This document shows positions 57,938 through 64,000 of a DNA stretch of 64,000 bases, in pieces. The DNA is taken from assembly GCA_965242535.1 (NCBI GenBank), contig OZ251458.1, positions 2,480,001-2,544,000 on the forward strand, written 5' to 3'. This DNA is from VXRD01 sp965242535 (lineage in GTDB: Bacteria > Latescibacterota > UBA2968). Numbering within the stretch: the stretch's first letter is position 1; every line of letters starts with the position of its first letter. A program made the position numbers and the translations under genes. The notes under the pieces were generated by a model. That model worked only from the letters and a program-made list of their open reading frames with translations. It did not search any database and was not told the DNA's origin.

Positions 57938-58927
57938 TCACCCCAAATTGACGACGACTCGTCCGCGCATTTGCCCGGCTAGGATGCGGTCTATTTGCCC
58001 ATTGAGGGCTTGCAATTCGCACTCGGCGATCAGATCGTCCAGCGCGTCGACTTTCCAATCTGTGGCGATTTTCTGCCAAATTTTCAATCGGAGATCCATC
58101 GGACACAATACCGAATCGATGCCGATCAGTTTGATGCCGCGCAGAATAAATGGAAAGACGGTGGTGTTCAATTCGGGCGATGCGACCAAACCGCAACACG
58201 CTATCGCGCCGCGGTAGTGCGTTGTTTTGATGAGGGTTGACAAGATGTTCCCGCCGACGGTATCTATGCCCGCGGCCCATCGTGCGGACGAGATGGGCTG
58301 TCCTGACGGATCGTCCAATTCGCGCCGATCGATGACCTCGGACGCGCCGAGGCGTTTCAAAAAATCGGCCTCTGACACTTTGCCCGTGGCCGCGACGACC
58401 CGAAAACCGATCTTCGCCAATATCGCCACCGAGAGGCTGCCCACGCCGCCCGTCGCGCCCGTGACCATTACGTCGCCGCCCTCTGGCGTCGCCCCCGCTT
58501 CGATGAGGTGATGGACGCACAGGGCCGCGGTCAATCCCGCGGTGCCATATCCCATGCTCTCTTTCATCGTCATACCGACCGGAAGCGCGACCAGCCAATG
58601 CGCGGGTACGCGGATGAGTTGTCCAAATCCGCCCGGGGTGTTCATGCCCAAATCGTAGCCCGTGACCAAGACGCGGTCGCCGGTCGCGAAATCGACGACC
58701 GAACTTTCGACCACTTCGCCCGCCGCATCGATGCCAGGCGTATGCGGAAAGGCGCGGGTTACGCCGCGATGCCCAGTCGCCGAGAGCGCGTCTTTGTAAT
58801 TGACCGAGGAATACCTCACCCGAATCGAGACCTCGCCCTCGGGCAACGCTTCGACCTGCCGTTCTTCTACCGATCTCGAAAACCGCCCCTTTGATTCGCG
58901 TACGACCAGTGCTCGAAATGATGTCAT
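57938..58927 (-). CDS. YhdH/AcuI-type quinone oxidoreductase (acrylyl-CoA reductase-like)
   Basis: The 329-aa medium-chain dehydrogenase without zinc ligands has the YhdH/YhfP hallmarks: VNYKDALSATGHRGVTRAFP, PGIDAAGEVVESS, and the NADPH site VMVTGATGGVGSLSVAIL. AcuI reduces acryloyl-CoA to propionyl-CoA with NADPH and protects against acrylate. The length and end (GRVVVNLG) match. GGAGGA lies before the ATG. It is divergent from ubiD with 71 bases between. Confidence 0.9.
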   Translation of the reverse strand: MTSFRALVVRESKGRFSRSVEERQVEALPEGEVSIRVRYSSVNYKDALSATGHRGVTRAFPHTPGIDAAGEVVESSVVDFATGDRVLVTGYDLGMNTPGGFGQLIRVPAHWLVALPVGMTMKESMGYGTAGLTAALCVHHLIEAGATPEGGDVMVTGATGGVGSLSVAILAKIGFRVVAATGKVSEADFLKRLGASEVIDRRELDDPSGQPISSARWAAGIDTVGGNILSTLIKTTHYRGAIACCGLVASPELNTTVFPFILRGIKLIGIDSVLCPMDLRLKIWQKIATDWKVDALDDLIAECELQALNGQIDRILAGQMRGRVVVNLG

Positions 58928-58961
58928 GGCTCATTCCTCCGCGCTATGAGATCAATGCGTG

Positions 58962-58990
58962 TTGCGAGACAGAGTAGCATGCAGTACACT
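58962..58990 (+). promoter_or_regulatory. Promoter placing the transcript start at the ubiD ATG (leaderless)
   Basis: TTGCGA (58962-58967), a 17-base spacer and TACACT (58985-58990) are followed by eight bases and then the ATG at 58999. The expected transcript start falls on the first bases of the gene. No ribosome binding site precedes the ATG, which agrees with a leaderless message. Confidence 0.6.
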
Positions 58991-58998
58991 ATGCCATT

Positions 58999-60819
58999 AT
59001 GCGATACAAGTCCCTTAAACAGTGCGTCGACGACCTCGAGCGCAACGGTTATCTCGTCCGCATCGAACGAGAAGTGGATCCCCATCTGGAGATGGCCGAG
59101 ATCCATCGGCGCGTCTTTCAAGCGCGAGGCCCGGCCATTTACTACGCCAATGTCGAGAACAGCCCCTTCCCCGCGGTTTCCAATCTCTTCGGCACGCTCG
59201 AGCGGTCGCGCTTTCTCTTTCGCGCAACCCTGAAATGGGTGCAACGCCTCATCGAAGCCAAAGCCGATCCCATCGCGCTTCTCCGCGCGCCGTGGCGCGC
59301 CATGGGCATTGCCGGGATCGCGTTCCACGCCTTGCCAAAAAAAACGCGCGCTGGCGCGGCGCTCAAATACGAGACGACCATCGACCAACTCCCGCAGATT
59401 CAATGCTGGCCCGACGATGGCGGCCCGTATGTGCTCTTGCCCCAAGTCTATACCGAAGACCCGGACGGGCCGGGGATCATGAACAGCAACCTGGGCATGT
59501 ACCGCATCCAACTCGCTGGCAATGCGTACAGACAAAATGCGGAAGTCGGCCTTCACTACCAGATCCGCCGCGATATTGGCATTCACCACGCCAATGCCCT
59601 CAAACGCGGCGAGCCGTTGCGCGTGAGCGTTTTCATCGGCGGCCCGCCCGCGCACGCGTTCTCGGCGGTGATGCCCCTGCCCGAGGGGTTGTCCGAAGTC
59701 ATTTTTGCCGGAGGCTTGGCCGGGCGGCGGTTTCGCTATGCGCGCAAGTACGACCACGTCATTTCCACGGACGCGGATTTTGTCATGACCGGCGTGGTGC
59801 ATCCGGGCGAGACCAAACCCGAGGGCCCGTTTGGGGACCACTTGGGCTATTACAGCCTCGCGCACGAGTTTCCGGTTCTGCATGTGGACCGCGTTTGGCA
59901 CCGCAAAGACGCGATCTATCCCTTCACTGTGGTGGGCCGTCCGCCGCAGGAAGATACGGCGTTTGGCCTGCTCATCCACGAACTCACCGGGCCGATGGTG
60001 CCGGTCGAGATTCCCGGACTCAAGTCGATCAATGCCGTGGATGCCGCGGGCGTGCATCCCCTGCTCATCGCCATTGGCTCTGAACGCTATGTGCCCTACC
60101 GCGAGCGGCGACCGCAGGAAATCCTCACCTTGGCCAATGCCCTGCTCGGGTTTGGCGCGTGTTCGTTGGCGAAATACCTCTTTATTTGCGCGAATGAAGA
60201 CAATCCCCATTTGGATACCCACCACATCGAAAATTATTTTGTCCACGTCCTCGAGCGCGTGGATTGGCGGCGCGATCTCCATTTTCAAACCCGCACGACT
60301 ATCGACACCCTCGACTATTCGGGGACGGGATTTAACGAAGGCTCCAAAGTGGTGATCGCCGCAGCAGGGGGCAAACGCCGCGATCTCTCAAGCGCGATTC
60401 CGCCCGATCTCGCCTTGCCCGATGGCTTCAAAAATCCCGCCATTGCCCTGCCCGGCGTCGCGGCTATCGAAGGCCCCGCGTTCTCGGAGGGAGGCGATGA
60501 TATCCACCGCCTCGCCGAGACGCTCGCGCCGCAAGCCCTCGATGGCCTGCCGCTCATCCTCGTTGTAGATGACAGCGCGTTTAGCACGCGCACCCTCGAC
60601 AATTTTCTCTGGGTGACGTTCACCCGATCCAATCCCTCGCACGATATTTACGGCGTCGATAGCTTTGTGGAACACAAGCACTGGGGTTGCCGCGGGCCGC
60701 TCATCATCGACGCGCGCCACAAGCCCCACCACGCGCCCCCGCTCATCGAGGATCCCAAAATTACAAAAAGAGTGGATGCCCTCGGCGCGAAGGGCGGACC
60801 ATTGCATGGGATTATCTAA
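58999..60819 (+). CDS. UbiD-family prenylated-FMN decarboxylase
   Basis: The 606-aa protein has the UbiD layout: substrate region YETTIDQLPQIQCWPDDGG, then GMYRIQLAGNAYRQNAEVGL, IGGPPAHAFSAVMPLPEG, and the catalytic acid part GETKPEGPFGDHLGYYSLAH. The long C-terminal part (CRGPLIIDARHKPHHAPP) fits UbiD-like enzymes larger than UbiD itself (about 490 aa). It needs prenyl-FMN made by a UbiX enzyme not seen here. Substrates range from aromatic to alpha,beta-unsaturated acids, and this one is unknown. Confidence 0.9.
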   Translation: MRYKSLKQCVDDLERNGYLVRIEREVDPHLEMAEIHRRVFQARGPAIYYANVENSPFPAVSNLFGTLERSRFLFRATLKWVQRLIEAKADPIALLRAPWRAMGIAGIAFHALPKKTRAGAALKYETTIDQLPQIQCWPDDGGPYVLLPQVYTEDPDGPGIMNSNLGMYRIQLAGNAYRQNAEVGLHYQIRRDIGIHHANALKRGEPLRVSVFIGGPPAHAFSAVMPLPEGLSEVIFAGGLAGRRFRYARKYDHVISTDADFVMTGVVHPGETKPEGPFGDHLGYYSLAHEFPVLHVDRVWHRKDAIYPFTVVGRPPQEDTAFGLLIHELTGPMVPVEIPGLKSINAVDAAGVHPLLIAIGSERYVPYRERRPQEILTLANALLGFGACSLAKYLFICANEDNPHLDTHHIENYFVHVLERVDWRRDLHFQTRTTIDTLDYSGTGFNEGSKVVIAAAGGKRRDLSSAIPPDLALPDGFKNPAIALPGVAAIEGPAFSEGGDDIHRLAETLAPQALDGLPLILVVDDSAFSTRTLDNFLWVTFTRSNPSHDIYGVDSFVEHKHWGCRGPLIIDARHKPHHAPPLIEDPKITKRVDALGAKGGPLHGII

Positions 60820-60920
60820 AAAGCGAGTGCCGCACTTCCTGCAAAAGCCAACGCCCTATGCCTTGGCCTTTTGAAAGACGAGGTATGCACCGTTGTGGGT
60901 TGCGATTGCCCGCAACTTCC

Positions 60921-61856
60921 TCATTCTGGCGGTCCGAACAACAGTGGCTTTTCGTTCCATGTGAACAGCGGTTGCAAATCCTTCAAAATATCGTCTAAGG
61001 CGGCGTGATCGTACGCATCTTGCCTGGGGAAGTGGGTCGTCAATCGGCTGTGCGAACTCGTGATCACTTGTCGCCTGCGTAGGATTTCCGGGTACGTCGT
61101 GCCTTTGAGGGTCTCCAGCGCGAACAGCGGCGCCATGAGGCCATACACCCGTTTGGCCTCTGTCAAATCCCCGGCTTCTAGCGCGTTCCACAAGCGCGCC
61201 ACCACGTCTGGGATATGGCAACCCGGCATTTGCCCGGCCCCGCCGCGCGGGTATTCGAGCAACAAGTACCGTCCGCTCGCCCCGCCGAATACGCCCTTTA
61301 ATTTCGGGCCGGCGCGTTCTATCAAGCCCGTGGTCATGTGCGTGGCGGGAAAGGACTCTTCCTTGACGTATTCGATGTGTTCGACTTCGCGGATCAACCG
61401 CGCCATCGCGTCGATAGACAACTCGCTGCCCCGAATGTGATTCTGAATGAAAATGGGCACATCCACTTCGCGGTCAATCGCCTGAAAATAACGCACCATC
61501 GCATCCTCGTCCTCTATCGGCTCGACATACGGCGCCATGGCGATCACCCCATCGGCCCCCAATGCCTGCGCGTGGCGGCTGAACATCGCCGCGTATTGCC
61601 CGCTCGCCCCCTGAACCCCGAGAATCACCGGCACGCGCCCTGCCGTTTGTTCTGTGACCACCTGCATGCCTCGCATGCGTTCCTCGTCGGTCAAGACCGG
61701 AAAACTGCTCGCATTGACGGGCCACACGATCCCGTGCGATCCGCATGCCACACAAAAATCCACGATCCGCTCGAGGTCGGCCCAATCGACCTCGCCATCT
61801 TTCGCAAACGGCGTTGACAAAATGGGAAACACCCCGCGAAACGCATTCCTATTCAT
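60921..61856 (-). CDS. Dihydrodipicolinate synthase (DapA)/N-acetylneuraminate lyase family protein
   Basis: The 311-aa TIM-barrel protein begins FRGVFPILSTPFAKDGEVDW, has the Schiff-base lysine in HIEYVKEESFPATHM and the family's GVFGGASG near the end. The family tyrosine in the YYN motif reads FIQN here, so the proton-relay tyrosine is absent. Members split or form pyruvate-sugar acids and lysine precursors. A sugar-acid aldolase or dehydratase is more likely than DapA. GGAGGGG lies before the ATG at 61856. Confidence 0.82.
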   Translation of the reverse strand: MNRNAFRGVFPILSTPFAKDGEVDWADLERIVDFCVACGSHGIVWPVNASSFPVLTDEERMRGMQVVTEQTAGRVPVILGVQGASGQYAAMFSRHAQALGADGVIAMAPYVEPIEDEDAMVRYFQAIDREVDVPIFIQNHIRGSELSIDAMARLIREVEHIEYVKEESFPATHMTTGLIERAGPKLKGVFGGASGRYLLLEYPRGGAGQMPGCHIPDVVARLWNALEAGDLTEAKRVYGLMAPLFALETLKGTTYPEILRRRQVITSSHSRLTTHFPRQDAYDHAALDDILKDLQPLFTWNEKPLLFGPPE

Positions 61857-61992
61857 ATCCCCTCCTTTTTTGGTTTTGCAAAACGATATGCCGAAAATAA
61901 GCGATGCTACCGCGTCTTTCAAATAAAAAGCGGGGAGACGGGAGAGGGGAGACGGGAGAAACAATCGCAATCGTAGGGACAGGCCCCCGTGC

Positions 61993-62384
61993 ATTTGTAC
62001 CAACTAATTCATTATTGCTGTTCCACTGTCCTTCAGAGAATCCATCGCCCAACGTGCCATCCCAAAAGTTCACCAACGAAAGCCATCGGGCACAGCGCGC
62101 AAGTCCGTCTCGCAACGCACTTCTGTTTTGCAACCCACCTTGCAGGCTGGCGCATGTCGTTCTATTACAAAAGCGATTTGCGCTGTGCCTAGCCCCTCGG
62201 CGCATGAGAGCGGCATTTTTTGCCTACTTTTTTTTGCTGTTGAAAAAAAGTAGGTCGCCGAAGGCATCGGAGGCAACCCACGATGCTTTCGGACCAAACG
62301 TTTTAGAAAAGCGAGCAATGTCAGTGCGGATGGGTGCGGATCAACATTTAGTATCATTTAATTACGGAGTATTTAGTTGGTACA
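61993..62384. mobile_element. MITE-1 copy 3 with perfect TIRs and 11-bp target duplication
   Basis: The 392-bp element has perfect 15-bp inverted ends ATTTGTACCAACTAA (61993-62007) and TTAGTTGGTACAAAT (62370-62384). GGCCCCCGTGC flanks it on both sides (61982-61992 and 62385-62395). Removing the insert and one copy restores an intact GGGACAGGCCCCCGTGCCTG palindrome as seen at 63691. The inside from about 62036 matches MITE-1 copies 1 and 2, including the CCTACTTTTTTT stem, and it has the inner right end ATTACGGAGTA. No transposase is encoded. It lies between the divergent DapA-like and RhmD-like genes. Confidence 0.9.
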
Positions 62385-62507
62385 AATGGCCCCCGTGCCT
62401 GTCCTCGCCCTCGGCGATTGATAGATGATTTCCAGCAGTCCGCGATCAAAAAAATAAGCGTCCGCTAGCGTAGCGGTGAGACGGGAGAGGTCAGAAAGGA
62501 GCATCCA

Positions 62508-63695
62508 GTGAACATCAAAGACATTCGCGCAGTGGCGGTGAATATCGCTCCGGCACAGCGGACAAAGGCCCGCGTGCCCAAACTGCCGACCGATGGTTTT
62601 ATCAGCCCGATGGCGCGGTATCCCGAATACGAGCGATCCGACTGGAATCCGAGTTGGACGCGCACGGCTTGCGTCGTCACGGCGCGAGACGGCACATGGG
62701 GGCTTGGCCTGACCAACCACAGCGGGCCGGTGCGCCGCATCATCAACGACCACTTTGCCCCGTTGTTGGAAGGCCAAAACTGCATGGCGACCGAAAAGCT
62801 GTGGGATATGATGCGCCGCGCGTCCTCGCCCTATCACGCGGCGGGGTTGCCCAGCTATGCGATCAGCGCGGTGGATAATGCCCTGTGGGATTTGAAGGGC
62901 AAATTGTTGCAGCGGCCGGTTTACGAATTGTTGGGCGGGCCGCAAAAAGACAAAATTTTTTGTTATGCCAGCAACACGGATCTTTCCTACGGCACGGAGA
63001 ACAGCATCGAATGGTTTCTCGAACTGGGCTTTCGGGCCGTCAAACTCTTTGCGCGATACGGCCCGGAATCCGGGATTGAGGGCATTCGCAAGACCGAAGC
63101 CCTCGTCGCCCAAACGCGCGAACAGATCGGCGACGAGGTCGAGCTCATGCTCGATGCGTGGATGTCGCTCAATATCGAGTACACGGTGCGCCTCGTAGAA
63201 GCCCTAAAGCCCTATCGCCTCAAGTGGCTGGAGGATTACGTGCTGCCCGAGGATATGGAGAGCTACGCGAAGGTGCGCCAGCGCGTGCCCGAACAAATCC
63301 TCGCAACGGGCGAACACTGGTACACCATCCATCCCTTTGCCACTGCCGCGCGCCGTGGGCTGGTCGATATTTTGCAACCCGACGTCCAATGGGCGGGGGG
63401 GATCACGACGTTGGTGCGAATATGCCATCTGGCCGAGGCGCACGGGCAGACGGTCATTGGTCACGCGGGCATGAATTATCCCTACGGCCAGCACCTCTCC
63501 TATGCCATGCCCGCGATTCAGTGGGGCGAGCGGTCAGAAGGGGTGTCGCCCCCGGGCGTTCCCCTAGAGGAACGCGTCGCGTTGCCGGGCACGCCCGTGA
63601 TCAAAGACGGGTATCTCATTCCCAGCGACGCGCCGGGTTTTGGCATTGAAGTGACCAAAGCGTGGTTGGAGGAAAAAGCGATCGCGGATTCGTAG
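62508..63695 (+). CDS. rhmD: Enolase-superfamily acid-sugar dehydratase, L-rhamnonate dehydratase-like
   Basis: The 395-aa protein matches RhmD in several parts: ISPMARYPEYE near the start, YAISAVDNALWDLKGKLLQR, metal ligands in MLDAWMSLN, WLEDYVLPED and ATGEHWYT, and the catalytic histidine region VIGHAGMNYPYG. It would dehydrate a sugar acid to a 2-keto-3-deoxy acid, a step before aldolase cleavage. GTG at 62508 is the start, eight bases after AGGAG. The stop TAG belongs to a GTAGGGACAGG repeat. A related acid sugar is possible. Confidence 0.85.
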   Translation: MNIKDIRAVAVNIAPAQRTKARVPKLPTDGFISPMARYPEYERSDWNPSWTRTACVVTARDGTWGLGLTNHSGPVRRIINDHFAPLLEGQNCMATEKLWDMMRRASSPYHAAGLPSYAISAVDNALWDLKGKLLQRPVYELLGGPQKDKIFCYASNTDLSYGTENSIEWFLELGFRAVKLFARYGPESGIEGIRKTEALVAQTREQIGDEVELMLDAWMSLNIEYTVRLVEALKPYRLKWLEDYVLPEDMESYAKVRQRVPEQILATGEHWYTIHPFATAARRGLVDILQPDVQWAGGITTLVRICHLAEAHGQTVIGHAGMNYPYGQHLSYAMPAIQWGERSEGVSPPGVPLEERVALPGTPVIKDGYLIPSDAPGFGIEVTKAWLEEKAIADS

Positions 63696-63718
63696 GGACA
63701 GGCCCCCGTGCCTGTCCT
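63691..63718. repeat. GGACAGGC palindrome copy providing a stop codon
   Basis: CGTAGGGACAGGCCCCCGTG followed by CCTGTCC forms the best copy of the palindrome. TAG at 63693-63695 is the stop of the rhamnonate-dehydratase-like gene. It is the intact reference for the copy split by MITE-1 copy 3. Confidence 0.9.
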
Positions 63719-63783
63719 GATCTCGGCGAGGATATCGCGCCGGGAACTTTTGGGACTGCCAGCATCCGAAGGGAGGAAATCCA

Positions 63784-64000
63784 TTGGACAAACGAGACGT
63801 CTTGCGCCGGGCGCGACAGCATATCGAGGCGCGTGAATTTGACCGCGCCGAAAGTTTGTGCGCCGATGTTTTGGTGACCGATCCGGTCTGCGTGCCCGCG
63901 CACCAATTGATGGCGCGGGTGTGGCTGGGGCGAAACAAGCCGGACAAAGTGCGCGAACGCATGGCGTACCGCGAGCAGTTGCCCCATGACGAACACTTCG
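63784..64000 (+). CDS. N-terminus of a TPR-like protein (partial, runs off right edge)
   Basis: GGGAGGAA precedes a TTG start at 63784. The frame stays open to the end and encodes 72 residues of Arg/Ala/Glu-rich helices (DKRDVLRRARQHIEAREFDR, then AESLCADVLVTDPVCVPAHQ), with the two-helix spacing of tetratricopeptide repeats. It may be a scaffold or glycosyltransferase-linked protein. It starts 88 bases after the RhmD-like gene. Confidence 0.6.
   Translation, partial: MDKRDVLRRARQHIEAREFDRAESLCADVLVTDPVCVPAHQLMARVWLGRNKPDKVRERMAYREQLPHDEHF

Overview
The window is a stretch of about 57 % GC bacterial chromosome with dense genes, many short non-autonomous repeats and several decayed genes. The gene content points to an uncultivated heterotroph of the FCB/Latescibacterota-Poribacteria kind: phytanoyl-CoA-type dioxygenase, three Gfo/Idh dehydrogenases, S1 sulfatase, DUF1080 protein, rhamnonate-dehydratase-like enolase, UbiD decarboxylase and a sensor-like SpoIIE phosphatase next to standard housekeeping genes. 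The gyrase A sequence around the quinolone pocket resembles the Planctomycetes/Chlamydiae type. The phylum is inferred from gene content only; no 16S rRNA or tRNA gene was seen.

Layout. 0.2-9 kb is a cell-surface glycan region. It holds an operon of a GT39-like membrane transferase, a polyprenyl-phosphate GT2 and a dTDP-rhamnose-4-epimerase-like SDR, then four more glycosyltransferase genes or remnants and a dead methyltransferase. 9-11 kb is a MerR/GyrI-like regulator, with a textbook 19-bp-spacer promoter, divergent from an MFS transporter. 11-16 kb carries a Gfo/Idh dehydrogenase, a VOC protein and a ketodeoxygluconate pathway pair (KDG kinase, KDPG aldolase) with a ROK kinase remnant. 16-19 kb is a minus-strand block (tgt-yajC-fmt, YugP-type protease). 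19.5-26.8 kb is the plus-strand replication block dnaN-recF-dciA-gyrB-gyrA, without dnaA. 26.8-34 kb holds a mazE with a truncated mazF, a secreted glycoside-hydrolase-like protein, a DUF1080 + Gfo/Idh pair, a secreted beta-propeller, an esterase and a RibD-type deaminase. 34.8-42.4 kb has glgC, a brnTA toxin-antitoxin pair, ssb, a PhyH dioxygenase, an MNT/HEPN pair, a third Gfo/Idh and an HtrA protease. 42.8-51.7 kb has a sulfatase, the 1073-aa propeller-SpoIIE protein and two tandem GT39-like paralogues. 51.7-64 kb has a vapC relic, engB, a D-threonine-aldolase-like protein, serA, purA, a sugar isomerase, an AcuI-type reductase, ubiD, a DapA-family protein, a rhamnonate-dehydratase-like gene and the start of a TPR-like protein.

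The most unusual content lies between genes. Two families of MITE-like elements are visible. MITE-1 is about 400 bp and has three main copies and one partial copy. One copy has 15-bp perfect terminal inverted repeats and an exact 11-bp target duplication inside another repeat. MITE-2 is about 152-163 bp, has three copies, each with a TNA target duplication, and a central hairpin that covaries between copies. A third repeat is a 24-28 bp imperfect palindrome (core GGACAGGC-N6-GCCTGTCC), found at about a dozen places and supplying the stop codon of two genes. A CTCCCGT-type minisatellite recurs with it. Decayed genes (methyltransferase, glycosyltransferase chimera, ROK kinase, mazF, vapC, third GT39 copy) sit beside these repeats, which suggests active local rearrangement.

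Functional links. The ketodeoxygluconate pair, the rhamnonate-dehydratase-like enolase, the DapA-family aldolase/lyase, the sugar isomerase and the Gfo/Idh enzymes fit catabolism of acid and deoxy sugars from polysaccharides. The sulfatase, glycoside-hydrolase-like and DUF1080 proteins could release those sugars. This pathway picture is inference from families, not from a single operon.
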